Made by a program: the position numbers and the translations under genes. DNA of 64,000 bases from Adiantum capillus-veneris (lineage: Eukaryota > Streptophyta > Polypodiopsida > Polypodiales > Pteridaceae), in the NCBI GenBank assembly GCA_014529385.2, contig CM043963.1, forward strand, positions 110,691,912 through 110,755,911, given 5' to 3'. Positions 10,754 through 22,602 of the stretch are shown here, piece by piece. The notes under the pieces were generated by a model. That model worked only from the letters and a program-made list of their open reading frames with translations. It did not search any database and was not told the origin of the DNA. How positions within the stretch are numbered: position 1 is the first letter of the stretch; every line of letters starts with the position of its first letter.

Positions 10754-11557
10754 TCAAAATTTTTCTAAGCATTTGCCTACAGTGGTCCACATGTTTGGTC
10801 GTAACCTTAGGAGTTCGGCTAATGTAATTGTGCATGCCACCGCGGTGGACAATAACTCAATCAACCCTTGTGAATCCATCAATTTCTTAGAAGAAAGTCT
10901 TTGAGATAGGATTGCTCTCACCTCAGACTTGGCTTCATACTCTCCTAGGTAAGAGGGTAGAGTTTTTAGCGAGTCTGGTTGGCTGTGCACCAAACTAATT
11001 GATCCCTGGTCTCCCCCTTGCGAATGTATATCAAAGTTCATTTGTGATCTTGCCTCAAATTCTTCAATAGGAGGTAAGATCTCATTTTTCTCTTTTCTCA
11101 TGCTATTCATGTGGTAACTCACCCTGTTAGCTTCATTGGCATCACGGATTTGCTTCCATAGGTCATCTAGATTATTGCAATCCTTACCCATTTCTACCAA
11201 TGTTTTAGGCTGGAACCCCTCACTAGTCTCATCTATTGTATTGGGCACTATGATAGGCTCTCCCTTAGACTCAGAGGCATTCGTGAGTCTTTCTTTCGTT
11301 TCTACTTGTTTCTCCAAAGTTGTTTTGATAGGGGTTGGAGCTGGTACTTCATGCCAACTTGCAGGTTTACCAAGCGGGTTTTCTATCAAGGATTGAGTTG
11401 TTTCAATCATCTTTCGACACATTTCCAACCTCTGTTTTTCTATTTCATCATATGGATAAGTCATCCATCTTTGCTCTTGGGTTTGGTTATTTTTGAGTCT
11501 GGCTTCGTAAGCTTTCAAAAGTGCATCTAACTGCTCATTTACCTTTTCTGCCAACAC
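10754..11557 (-). pseudogene. G3 gag-protease linker
   Basis: A 267-codon frame rich in Glu, Lys, Asn and Gln, with no recognised fold. EQRWMTYPY near the start and CTITLAELLRLRPNMWTTVGKCLEKF at the end match the same parts of G2 (56924-57943). The second motif sits just before the protease and may be a conserved processing or folding segment. 11558-11704 is a decayed continuation towards the zinc-knuckle frame. Confidence 0.65.
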
Positions 11558-11704
11558 TGATCCTCCTGATCCTGCACTTTTGGGTTCTGCTATTTCCTTG
11601 GGTGCTATGGTTGCCGCAGTGTGTGACCTTAGACTAGCTAGATCCTCTAACCGCTCTAATCTATCCTTTGTGTGTTTTAACTCCTTCGATAGATCCGTTT
11701 GCTC

Positions 11705-12474
11705 TCATTCTCTCCTGGATTTCATACGCGCCTTTTTAGCTTTCCAAGTGCTTCTCTGATTTTTCACTTCTGAACTAGGGGCATCGGTTTTTGGCTCTTC
11801 AATTATGGGTTCGTTCGTCATTCTTTGAGCTTGGGCTCGTGTCACTGCCTGAATAGGTATCACTGTCTCGTTTTCTGACCCTCCACTGGAAGGCACTGCC
11901 TCTAGCATGTTCAAGGTAGTTTTTGCTCCTTTGCTCGGGTTCTTCGGGCAATCCGGAATCAAATGAGTAACTCCACACTCAGTGCAATATGCGTTGACTC
12001 TAATGGTTTCATAATGAGGACAGTCTCGTAGCCAATGGTCTCCACCACACTTGTATAGCAGTGTCCCTGAGGCTGTTGAGGTGCTCCTTGAGCTCCTCTT
12101 TGTTGGTATGCATGTCTCCGCCCGCCCATGCCTCCATTCGCTATGAACAACAATGTTCGTTCATCCAAGCTATATCTTCCTTCTGTTGCTGCCTGTGCAG
12201 CTGTTGGTGGTCCTGCACTTCCTATCATGCTCCATGGTTCTGGCGTTGAGGGTTCTTCCGGTGGATAATAGACAGGATTTGCAGCATATCCATTGGGATC
12301 TTCGTAATATGCATGCATAGGCACCAAAGCCTTCTCTTCTGGTTCGGTTACTGTTGGTGTGTATCTTATGCCAACTGGTCCTAATCCTGGTAGGGGTGGT
12401 TGTTGCCCCAACACTGGTTGTGGTCTTTCTACACCTATAGGTCCTGGTAGGTTGCCTGCTTGATATCTAGGCAT
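11705..12474 (-). pseudogene. G3 gag nucleocapsid region with zinc knuckles
   Basis: Two frames, 11959-12474 and 11705-11962. A two-base expansion near 12055 shifts the frame. Read in the shifted frame, two Cys/His knuckles appear: CYKCGGDHWLRDC type (short spacing, C-x2-C-x3-H-x4-C), then CTECGVTHLIPDC. These bind RNA during packaging. The upstream half is rich in Pro and Gly. The C-terminal end is basic (KAKKARMKSRRE). G2 carries the same two knuckles at about 56435-56560. Confidence 0.75.
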
Positions 12475-12483
12475 CGGTGGAAG

Positions 12484-14085
12484 TTAAGGAGATGCTACCT
12501 GAGCCTGGGGAGCATAAGGTCTCTCTCTCACATATCCCTTGTTATAATAACATTCCTCTGTCCCATGGTTTGTCCATTTTTTTTCAATAGCACACCATTT
12601 TTGCTGTTTAGTCTGAGGTTTGGCATACAAGTTAATCCTTTTTAGCACTTCCTCTACAAGCTGCTCCTGGCTGACTGGTACTTCTCCTTTCGGTGTCGTC
12701 TTAGCGGACTTGCTTCCACTTTGTTGTGAGGATGAATCATCATCAAGATCCTTGAATTCACCCTCCTTGTAGACCGCATAATTGTCTACAAGGTAAAGAG
12801 CCTCCTTAGTTAACTCATTTAACGTCGTGCTCCTCTTCATATGTAAGTCCTTCTAGAGATCTGCATATCTCAGTCTTTGGATAAATATAAGCATAAGTCT
12901 GGACTGAGTTGGCAGTTCTTCCACAAGGCATAACTTAACATATCTTTTTAGTCGTAGGGCTGCCTTTCACACAAATTCCCCGTCTTTCTGTGTGAATTTA
13001 TGGATTTGTGAGACTGTATTATGAGCTATCTCCCTTTGTGAGAATTCCTCAATAAACTCGTCAAACACCTCCTCCATAGACTCAAAGTCTCTACGCTCTA
13101 CAGAGTCAAACCAAGTAGTAGCATCATCCTCTAGGGTTAGTCCAAACTCTGCAAATTGGGTAGGGAAGTCTAACACCTCTTCAGCTCTAATTACATACAC
13201 AAAGGCTGCTACATGATCCCTAGGATCTATGTTTCTCGTGTATTTCTTGTTTACCCATTTTTCCACTTGAGAAGGTCTAATTCTACGATGGTCTACAAAT
13301 CTCATCATTGGATCTCCACGTCCCAATCTATAGACCTCCTCTTGCCTTCGGTAGTGACCGGGTTCCTCTCCCACAGGTGCTCCTAAGCCGTAATTTCTGA
13401 CGGTTCTTGCAAGAGATGGTTCATCTCTTCGAACTTGTTCTATGGGTGGTCTTCCAAGCTCTGTTGCCCCTTGAGTTTTTGGCTTACTCTCGCCATGATA
13501 CCGTGAATAGAGTGGTGGTTCTTGTAAATCCCTTAGCCCTCGTGCGGCTTGATAACCATCTCGATTTCGGTCTTGTTCCAATGTTGCACTCTGTTGAAGC
13601 CATGCCTGCAATGATGGCTGGGTTGCTGGTTGGTTTTGGTTGTTGAATGTCTGATGTCGGGTAGAATGTGGGGTCGCGTCATAATCTTCTGAAAAGGGAT
13701 TTGTCGACTTGCTAGGGGTGTAGGTGGCTCTTGGAACTTCTTCGGGGGCATATGTTGATGCTTCTGGAACTGTAGCCTTTTCTACCTCCTCTAGGAGAAT
13801 ACGTTTGTATTCTCGCCCGTACCTATCAACAAAAATGATAGCCTTCCCCATAGCAATTTCATAAGAGAATAAGTAAAGAACCTTGTCTTTGCTTAATTCA
13901 TTTAGGTAGGGTTCTTTGCAACGAAAGTAAGAGACTATTCCCTTGCTCTCATGCATGTAAATCCCCACATTCTCGTTATAGGTTGAGACCCTAGTTGTTT
14001 TCTTATCATACATAAAAAGTGCTCCAAGTCGATCAATGTTTGGTGGTGGTTCTTGAGTTTTTGAAACCATTTTCCCTTTTGCCAC
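12484..14085 (-). pseudogene. G3 gag core
   Basis: 12967-14085 (372 codons) and 12484-12840 hold the capsid-like part of gag: WVNKKYTRNIDPRDHVAAF, TTWFDSVERRDFESMEE and IHKFTQKDGEFV fit the retrotransposon gag domain. A later WCAIEKKWTNHGTEEC has the Cys-His-Cys order seen in plant gypsy gag proteins. A stop and shift near 12840-12967 split the two frames. G2 has the same protein at 54893-55984 with only scattered changes, which gives confidence in the assignment. Confidence 0.85.
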
Positions 14086-14119
14086 GTTATCTCCATATCT
14101 ATTGTAATCCTCAGGGTTA

Positions 14120-14535
14120 CTAACTATCAGATAGTGGTTCCCCTTTTCGTCTTAGAATATGAGCCGGTCTTTCTTCAATACAAATACACTTGCTTCCTCG
14201 ATAGTCAGAATAAACTAGGGCTCCCCTCGAGTTTGTTCCTTCTAAGAAGATTACAGTGAACTTGGAATTGTTCAAAGGATTTAGGGAGGTGCTTTCTCCT
14301 GGCATTGGTCCGTCATAGGTGAAATCTCCTGGCTGTTGACTACCCATCATGAAGAAGGACTTATCGAATCGTATGAAGTGTCAGTAGCACTACCCTCCTC
14401 AGTAATCGGTGCAAGTGGATCTAGCCTTGCCTGAGTTACACTCTCCTCGGTGGACACTAAGCTACCTTGATCACCTACCACCTTTTGGTCTCTAAAAATG
14501 TATTTTCCTGATCTCAAATTCATCAAACTTAGCAA
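14120..14535 (-). pseudogene. G3 gag N-terminus
   Basis: Frames 14347-14535 and 14120-14350 code for a start MLSLMNLRSGK, a Ser/Thr/Glu-rich stretch (ESVTQARLDPLAPI) and NSKFTVIFLEGTNSRGALVYSDYRG. The same order is at 53948-54325 in G2. It is probably the N-terminal extension of gag. No known domain. The first Met of 14535 is the likely translation start, because the non-coding leader with palindromes lies directly upstream. Confidence 0.65.
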
Positions 14536-14935
14536 TGCAATTTACACAAATCCAACCACTCACCTAGCAACGGATCAGTTTCCACACAACTTCTTGCTTT
14601 GCCGTTGAATATACCTGTACACAAGCGTTTAGTTTCGGCAATCGAATCAAAGAATTTAACCGCTAGAGGTGCTTTTAGTAATGATTGGTATAATTGGAGA
14701 GTTAACCTCAACCACTACTGTATTTATGCACTTTTGATGTTCTTGATTAGGTCTGCTAATCTGGAACTGTACTTCCCTCGGATGTTGGTCAATTTACATG
14801 AAAAGTCTTAATTCAGTCTTTGCTCCGCCAAAAGGTCAAACAAGGTCCAAATTTACTTCTGAAAGAAGTTCTGGAATCCTCAAGTCAATTGGAACACCTT
14901 TGTACAACCTCAATCAAATTTTCTCTTCACTAAGC

Positions 14936-16580
14936 GTACACGTAGGATGTCTCCTGCTCTGTTTTGCCTGGCTTTTTGCACTATAGACTCCCCTTGATGT
15001 GCTGAGTCCACATTTGTTTTTACTTTTTGATTTGGATACCTATAAGCTGGTCAATGGATCAAAAATCTATTCCAGCAGCTTGATGTTGGTCTGACCAGTC
15101 AAATCAACTCCAATTTGGACCAAAATTGACTAGGAGGCTTGCCTCAAGCTATACAACACCCTGCTCTGCCTACTGTCAGTTTCTGGCTTCAATTTCACGC
15201 ATTAGACATTCTACACGTAGCATGTCTAACTGATCAAAATAGCTTCAAATGCAAATCACAGACTCCTCTTGATGCTGATCACTTTGGTATGCTCAAATCA
15301 GGGTTTGGAGTGCCAGATCACCCAAAATACATCCTACGTGTAGGATGTCTATATGGCCTGTTTGACCCCAGACTTGTGCCACACCTTCCCCTTGATGTCA
15401 GCAACCCAATTCTATGATTAGATTTTGGTTTGGATTTCAAAAGACCCCAATTTTAGCTGTTCTAGCCCTTTTCAGTCAAAAGTGCTAAAGTCTGCTTAGA
15501 ACCCAATTTTCTCACCCAAATGGGATGAAACCTTCCTCAGACACTCAATATATCATGCAGATCATGCTCATGCAGCCATCCTATGGTTTTGGTCTCAAAA
15601 TAATGCCTTGGCACAATTTGGGTAGGATGTCTCGCAATTTTTGTCTATATGGCCTTATCCTATCAAGATATGGTCAAATTTCCACTTTCCAGGTGAAAAT
15701 AGGGTAAATCCTACCTTCTGAACACACTGGTCAACTCAAAATTTCAAAATTTTCACCAGATCAGCAGCTTGTAGACATCCTATGCGTAGGATGTCTCCTA
15801 GCTTAAAATTTATTTTTTTCCTGACAGAAATGCTTATGATGCTCTGTAGCTCTATCCGAAACACTCACAGTGACTTTTGAACTTCACTTTAGCTTTCAAA
15901 CACACTTTTGCGTCTTTTACAACCTTGTGATGAACCTAATAGCAAGTATAACATGCATGAACTGCTCTAGATCATAAATCATGATGTCCTACTTACCCTA
16001 CTCCTACTCATCATGTGAAATGGTGATAATGGTGTTTCGGTTGCTTCTTGGCCTCTCTGGACTCTCAAGCTCTCCTTTCACCACTTCTACCACTCCAACT
16101 CCTACTCTCAACTCAACTAAGGCCTAAAACTATCTCAGTCTACCTAAGTCGAAGGATCTAGGCCAGACACACGCTCCCTAGACTCCCTCTAAGACCTAGA
16201 GAGTCCTCCACCCTCTGATCCTATCTAAATGTAAAACAAGACTCTGGCAAGCTAGAAACTCACCTAACAAGATTTGTCAGCTAAGGACGAAGCTCGAATG
16301 GCAGGCATGTGGAAGCAAGCATAGGATGTCAATCTACACTCGACCGACTCTCGACTAATTCCTACAAAGGTATCTACCCAATGTCTAAGCTACAGCCTTC
16401 AGGAGCGTATAAGAGGAGATTTCCTACAACGCTTTTTAGAGCCAAATACCCATCAAACAGTCTCGAAACGCCACAGAACTTGAAGAAGACCCTACTAACA
16501 CCAATAGGTCGCTCTCCCTAAGGTCCATGAACCAAAATCCCAACCCTAAACACCTGGTGCAAAATCACGTAGGATGTCTA
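14936..16580. repeat. G3 5' palindrome array
   Basis: Copies of the G3 palindrome lie upstream of gag: 15204-15227, 15329-15350 and 15773-15796 are near-complete, and 14936-14952, about 15620-15632, about 16321-16334 and 16566-16580 are half sites (GTAGGATGTCT side). Several gaps are near 275-290 bp (14936 to 15204, 15329 to about 15620). It is the same motif as the array at 2178-3057, on the other side of the coding block. Confidence 0.8.
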
Positions 16581-16589
16581 GCAGAAATT

Positions 16590-17035
16590 TGCAGATCATC
16601 ATTTCCGAAAACTAAAGTGCCTAATGTGTAGCTCTACTCAATGCGAACGCGTGGATATGCTGAAATGCGAAAACAGATAACGTATGCTCACCGAATCACT
16701 AGATGAAGCTCGCAAAACCGGACCGTATGCGCACAATGTAGGTATTGGCGCGTAGCTCTCATTGGGGGCAACACGCTGCACTTCTCCGCATTCAATTCCG
16801 ACCACCGTGCGCGCATAGCGTCAAGATGAAGCTCTCACTCTCTCTCATACACGGTACGCTCATTCGCAGACTTAACTTTTTGAAATGACAAAGGTTTTTC
16901 CATTAAGATCAAAAAGTGGTATAAATACCTTACAATCTCAAACCCTAATAATCCAATTTTAACCAACTACTCAATCTAAATGTCAAAAATGGGATACAAT
17001 TTGGAAACTTCTGTAAGCCCCAATATTTACAAAGG
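16590..17035 (-). mobile_element. Probable decayed 5' LTR of G3
   Basis: No clean LTR ends or primer site found. The order of features resembles the G2 LTR read backwards: a CpG-rich segment with GCGTAGCTCTC (compare 32330-32420), a short CT run near 16830-16850, then a TATA-like GGTATAAATACC at 16918-16929. The other LTR would be off the left edge. Weak call. 17036-17275 shows nothing recognisable. Confidence 0.35.
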
Positions 17036-17422
17036 TGAAATGTCGGGTTTTCTCAATAAATTAATAATTACAAAAAATGATAATCCGCCGAGCAGTCATT
17101 GCCCATAGGGTGTGTCCAGCTTCTAACACCCCTTTACTAACATGCTTAAGGTAAGAAAATGACCTTTTTTTCTTCAAAAACTTAAAGGTTTTCTCTAAAA
17201 TCAATTAAAAAAACCATTCATTTAAACTCACATGGTAACTTACATGTCTAAGAGGTGAACCCCCCGAGATGCGATCATGAAGACCCTCGTCACTAATTGA
17301 CACCTCCCTAGGGAGGTGGGATCAATGGCCCACATTAGGCGTCATGAGGCGAGTGCAATTCGGGCCGTCCCATCATTGTTTGAACTAGGCGTGAACTAAG
17401 AATGAGCTCGGGAGGTATTTGC

Positions 17423-17665
17423 ACCAAACCAAATTTGGTGTAAACTCGGTGTGAACTCGACGTGAACAAAGTGTGAGCTTGGTGTGAACTTAGGAGGGTC
17501 TGCACACCACACCAAATTTGGTGTGAACTCAACGTGAACTTGGTGTGAACTCGATGTGAACAAAGTGTGAGCTTGGTGTGAACTTGGGAGGGTCTACAAA
17601 CCACACCAAATTTGGTGTGAACTCGATGTGAACTCAGTGTGAAGAAGTGTGAACTAGATGTAAAC
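17423..17665. repeat. Minisatellite inside the MITE
   Basis: A 10-12 bp unit close to GTGTGAACTCG is repeated many times and organised in about three larger units of roughly 90 bp. Each larger unit opens with a palindrome-like ACCAAATTTGGT (about 17428, 17511 and 17606) and two contain GAGGGTCT-CA-ACCAC. Confidence 0.8.
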
Positions 17666-17720
17666 TTGCCCGTGACACCGTGATCTATAAACTTACCACA
17701 CACATACCTTTCAACAAACG

Positions 17721-17790
17721 CGCGATAGCCTACTGGCTAGAGTCAATCACGTGGGGGAGAGGGTAGCAGGTTCAAGTTTCAAATCCAAAA
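17721..17790 (+). promoter_or_regulatory. tRNA-like A/B box pair (possible SINE head)
   Basis: TAGCCTACTGG at 17726-17736 fits the pol III A box and GGTTCAAGTTTC at 17769-17780 resembles a B box about 43 bp later, the spacing found in tRNA genes and tRNA-derived SINEs. The full cloverleaf is not evident, so I do not call a tRNA. Confidence 0.35.
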
Positions 17791-18053
17791 ATGTGAGAAT
17801 CTTTTGCATTCCCTAGGCAATCCAAAGATCACAATCAACCAATGATTGTGAGCCATTGATCTCACCTTCTAAAAGGAGGTGTCAATTAGTAACGAGGCAT
17901 GCAGACGTGACAACTAGGGGTGATAATGTTGATCAACTTTAAACAAGCAACAAGGGGACCATACGGGGATGGATGGATGCCCACAATGCACCACAGTGCC
18001 TATTTGGGATGACTAGTGTTTAAAAAAAGGCATTCTGACCTGGTCAGAATACC

Positions 18054-18283
18054 TACTACCATATAAATGTGGTAGTGATGTGTGTGAGTACACTTAGGAC
18101 CGCCGGGGTATTTTTTCCCTCTCTAGGAGATTTTTTGCCCCGTGCATTGCATATATGCCCATTCATTCTAGGGCTATCTATCTTTCCATTGCACACTAAG
18201 TAATACATTCTCCATTTGTGTGCCTTGAGCTTCATTCGTCTTCTCCGAGCTATGTGTTTTTTCCTACAACCCTAATTTCAGCA
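18054..18283 (+). mobile_element. Copia I 5' LTR
   Basis: 230 bp matching 63718-63936 through shared words such as GTGATGTGTG, CACTTAGGACCGC, TTCTAGGGCTATCTATCTTTCC and CACACTAAGTAAT. The divergence is large, so the element is old. The initiator-Met primer site expected just after it is not clear (TAGGTATACC may be a remnant). 18284-18509 is leader. Confidence 0.8.
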
Positions 18284-18509
18284 ACTAGGTATACCCAAAT
18301 TTTTGATTCGGGCTCATTTCGGCCTCCGTTTCTACTACAGATAGTACTGCACATGCTATTTTGTCATTTTGTGTAGAATTTTGTAAGTCCGTTTTTTGCA
18401 TAACAGGTTTCATACAGTCTAATGTGGATTTTGCTACATAGCACGTGTTGGTCTCACTCAGTTTCTCCTCATTTTCGATAGTTTTCACATCAGGTGCATG
18501 CATTTTTTC

Positions 18510-19781
18510 ATGGCTGACAACAACACAGATGTATTCAAGATGTTTGATATTGAGCATAGATTGGATGGGAACAATTACCATATGTGGGCTTTCATGATGC
18601 AACATGTTCTTGTGTCAAAGGGCGTCTGAAATATTGTGCAGGGCATTGATGTACATCATGTCCTGAGGATGTGGGCGATGTTGAGGATGTTTGTTGCAAG
18701 GACTACTCTTGTTAGAGTTGCTTTGCCTACAACAAGAAAAGGTCATTGGGATGTAAAGGATGCGCAGGTTCATGCATTGATTGCATTGTCTGTGAAGAGC
18801 ACCATTACTCCTCACATTTGTTCAATGAATTCTGCAAAACAGGCTTGGGATATTCTAGCTTGTCTTTATGCAAGCCGCAATGAGGCAAAAATTGCATTGC
18901 TATGTAAAGAGCTAGAGTCGAAGATTATGCATGAGGAAGATGATGTGGAAACTTTCCTTGCTGGTGTCAAGGATATCAATAAGCAGCTTATTTCTACGGG
19001 TGAAGTCATTTCAAACAATATTATTGTGTAGATTGTTGTTGATGCCTTACCATATATTCTTACCAGACTTTTGCTAGTACTTGGAGACTTATGACCCAAG
19101 GAAATCTTGAAATTGTCAAGTTTGATACATTATGCACATTGTTGTTGCAAGAGTCACTTTAAAAAAAAAACAAGACTAAACAGTGTACAGTTGAACAGGA
19201 TTTTATTTCTACTCAAAGAAAGGGTGGTAACAACAATGCAACCACTTCTTATGGTGCTTCTGCGAGTGGAAAATCACCTGTTCTTAATGCTTCTTTTGGT
19301 AGCAATTCTGCTGATAAGGGCAAAAAGAAGATGCATTGCCATTATTGTAAAGCTAATGATCACTTGATCAAGCAATGTCCTAAGTTGAAGGCCAAAGAGG
19401 CTAAGAAGAAAGAGGGTGGTTCCATTGCAAATGCTGGTTCCACTACAAATGCAACCATTGTTAAGTCTTCTATGAAGGGAGACTGTGATGCTGATGTTGA
19501 TGCAAAATGGGCTTTTAGTGCAGAGTGCACTAAAAATCCTGTTGTTCATGATTCATGCATGTCAGTTGCTCCAGATTCACATGTGCGGTATTTTGACATT
19601 GATGCTACAAAGCACATTACCTCACGTCGTGAATTGTTCACCTCTCTTGAGTCTGTCCCTCATGGGAATTCAGTCATGTGTGCCAACAATGCCTCTTATT
19701 TGGTTTAGGGGGTTGGAAACATTGTGCTTACTTTACAAATGGTAGTTCTTTCACACTTGTTGATGCAATTTATGTTCTTGG
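18510..19781 (+). pseudogene. Copia I gag and start of protease
   Basis: The ATG at 18510 starts a copia gag (MADNNTDVFKMFDIEHRLDG). A TGA near 18627 and several shifts break it. 18636-19031 continues the gag helices and 19331-19708 has the zinc knuckle CHYCKANDHLIKQC (C-x2-C-x4-H-x4-C). Then YFDIDATKHITSRRELF marks the protease loop, where the usual D-S-G is altered. The frame stops at 19781, where the nested insertion begins, and is taken up again at 60614. Confidence 0.8.
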
Positions 19782-19934
19782 TGACTGGAGCAAAGCGAGA
19801 CACGAACCCCGACCGCCTCTAAAACACAGGGGGCCGATAGCACGCCTTGAGCCAGTCACGGTAAAGCGAACAGGGGGCACCACTTAGCTTTCAGCGGCTA
19901 GGACACAGACCACGGTGATGCGAAAACCGCAAAC

Positions 19935-20001
<67 letters not shown>

Positions 20002-20178
20002 GAGAGAGAGAGAGCGAGAGAAATGATGAAAACTCTCGGGGGTGTGAGGGAGAATTATTTCTTGCAGTATTTACAATGACCTTCCTTCTGGTGAGGTGGC
20101 ACACCATGGTGATAAAGAGGTAGGGAGAAGAGATGGTGAATCTACTTGGTGCGTTCTCTAAAGACGAGTCGATGATGT
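19782..20178 (-). mobile_element. G0 LTR, piece 1 (3' end of LTR)
   Basis: Reverse complement of the end of the G1 LTR: it starts TGACTGGAGCAAAGCG, the complement of the ...CTGTCA terminus at 22526, and continues through CCTCTAAAAC, an AC repeat at about 19937-19999 and CTTGGTGCGTTCTC. It is cut at 20178 by G1. The same LTR continues at 43450 (running down to 41890) and ends at 60226-60608. The pieces total about 2.33 kb, one lone LTR. Confidence 0.75.
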
Positions 20179-20315
20179 TGATAGCCGACTTTCGGAAATC
20201 AAAGAAAAAAAAGCAAAAAAAAACTCATTTCACCCCCCCCCCCCCCCCCACTCTCAGTACCCCCCCACCATAGCTTATTTTTTTCCCCCCCGCCCTACGG
20301 GCATCGGATAAAACC

Positions 20316-20413
<98 letters not shown>

Positions 20414-20734
20414 CATTTTCCCTACATACCCCTTCCCTAAATCTCTCTCTCTCTCAATTTACCCTCCCCGGCTAGGCAGAGGCTCTGAAAAAATTCCCCG
20501 ACCCCTCTCTCGTGCTCCCTCTGTGTGAGCCACATGGAAACCCCCCCCCCCCCCCCCCCCCTTTCCGCTCTCCGTATTCTTACACTCACACCCTCACCCT
20601 TACATTCCCCCTCACATTACCCCCCCCCCTACCACTTTTCCCCACCTCCCTTTGGCCCGCTAATATTCCTTCCTCGACCCCTCCTCCCTCTCCCCCACCC
20701 GCTCGCCTCACCCTCCCTCGGCCTCATTCCCTCG

Positions 20735-20767
<33 letters not shown>

Positions 20768-20900
20768 TGGCCTACCGATATATTCCTTCACTCCCCCCCC
20801 CCCTCGTCCTCAAGCTCCCATGCAAGACAACCCCCCCCTCTCCCTCTCATTCACACATCTCCCATACCCCACAACCCCCCCCCCCCCCCTCACACACACA

Positions 20901-20939
<39 letters not shown>

Positions 20940-21106
20940 CCCAAATCCTCACCCCTCCCTCTCCCTCACACTCTCCCTCTCAAAGCTCCGCGCGGACTCT
21001 CTCTCTCTCTCTTATCCAGGCGCTCAGGCCACGCAAGCAAGGAATCCACTCTCCCTCTCCCTCTCACGGGCAGCGCCTCACACACCATACCCACACACCC
21101 ACAATC

Positions 21107-21152
<46 letters not shown>

Positions 21153-22292
21153 TCCCCCCTCCCCCCTCGCGTTGTGCACAACAGTCCGCAGTAGTATCAC
21201 ACACACACACACACACCCATTTCACCCATTCACTGTGCGCAGCTGTCCGCAGTCCACGCGCACCCCGCCCCGGGCCACAGTCCACACACACACACTCACC
21301 TCTCTACCCCCCCCCCCCCCCCCCCCCCCCCAATCCGCCTTGCGCAGAAAAACAGGCCACCGGCCATCCGCCAGAAGAAAAAAAAACAAAAACTATATAT
21401 ACATTATATATATATATAGCCCCCCCTTCCCACACACGTTTTTGCACACACATGCCTATACAAAACACACACACCCGCCCTCATGCACGAATACACACAC
21501 ATACGCACCGCACTGCAAATACGAAGAAAACGGCTATGACATCAACAAACAAAAGAAGAAGGATCTAAAGCACGCGCCGCCAAAAACAAAAAGAGAAAAT
21601 GCACCGAAGGCATGCCCGGCCGGCTCCGAAAAGAAGTACGCTCGACACCGACGCACCGGCAACACGCCATTCGCTGGCAACACACAACCACGACGCCATC
21701 CCAGTAATTTATAGGTTATTTTTATCATTATCTGTAGTTTTCACACGAGCCATTGTAAATTTCCATTCTTTGTAAATATCCTCTCTCTAGGTGATGGTCA
21801 CAAAGGCCCACCTAGAAATTCAAAGCAAGGGTCAACCACACCGGGCCCACCACTTTCTTTGTCTCCCCAATTAAGATTACCCTAACCACACTAGGATTAC
21901 CATAATCCAAGCAGCCAACACCTATAAATTGGCACTGAGAGGTCACTATCGAGGGGGCGGGACAATTCATGAGGAATCAAGCATTTGGTAGAGTGTAGTA
22001 GGAAGAATTGACACTATCACCATCACGGGGAGGGGGCTTGTGTGTTGGGTTTGCCTTGGGAATTGCACCATGCGAAGGGAACCACATCCATCTCTTGACT
22101 CCAATGGTCGATGCACACACGTATGCACGCTCTTGGTGTGAGTATTCACAATCATTGAACCGCCTTAGAGAACGCACCAAGTAGGTTGCACCACCTCCTC
22201 CCCCTACCTCTCTACCACCACGGCATGCCGCCTTGTAAATATTGCAGAAATAATTCTCCCTCACACCCCCGAGGGTTTTCATCATTTGCAAG

Positions 22293-22366
<74 letters not shown>

Positions 22367-22526
22367 GTAGGCTTGCGGTGTTCATATCATCATGGGTTTT
22401 GCGTCCTAGCCGCTCAAAGCTAGGTGGTGCCCCCTGTTCACTTTACCGTGGCAGGCTCGAGGCGCGCCATTCGGCCCCCGGCGTTTTAGAGGCCGTCGGA
22501 GTTCGGGGTTCGCTTTGCGTCTGTCA
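20179..22526 (+). mobile_element. G1 5' LTR, microsatellite-rich
   Basis: 2348 bp from TGATAGCC to GTCA, paired with 43451-45635. More than half is simple sequence on one strand: (CT)n at about 20310-20411, 20910-20936 and 22296-22359, and C runs near 20530-20560, 20731-20767 and 21107-21150, so the sense strand is strongly pyrimidine-rich. A TATA-like CTATAAATTGG is near 21924. ATGT flanks it (20175-20178) and the partner LTR (ACAT, 43447-43450), a short target duplication. Long open frames in it, such as proline-rich ones, are by-products of the repeats. Confidence 0.85.
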
Positions 22527-22528
22527 TT

Positions 22529-22546
22529 TGGTGCCCCCACTGAGGA
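22529..22546 (+). promoter_or_regulatory. G1 primer-binding site
   Basis: TGGTGCCCCCACTGAGGA lies two bases after the LTR end. It starts with TGG, complementary to a tRNA CCA end. I cannot assign the tRNA by eye. Confidence 0.6.
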
Positions 22547-22602
22547 GGGCTTTTCTAAGACCCTTCAGTTTACAATGCTGAAAGTGACGCCCACTATCAA
22601 TC

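Larger units (their letters stand above)
17276..17906. mobile_element. Foldback MITE, Mutator-like
   Basis: Terminal inverted repeats lie at 17285-17307 (CCTCGTCACTAATTGACACC...) and 17875-17897, with one mismatch in 23 bp. Similarity extends inward to the GATCAATGG words, about 50 bp in all. Flanks CATGAAGAC (17276-17284) and CATGCAGAC (17898-17906) match at 8 of 9 positions, a 9-bp target duplication typical of Mutator-like elements. No transposase, so it is non-autonomous. Confidence 0.75.

Noticed and set aside
17721-17790. Functional tRNA gene
   Set aside because: Only A/B box-like words; no acceptor stem or anticodon loop seen.
18285-18605. 106-codon minus-strand frame over the Copia I leader and gag start
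   Set aside because: Antisense shadow of the gag; no features of its own.
20512-21714. 400-codon proline-rich frame (and 347-codon frame at 20525-21568)
   Set aside because: Made of C runs, CT and AC repeats inside the G1 LTR; open by composition only.
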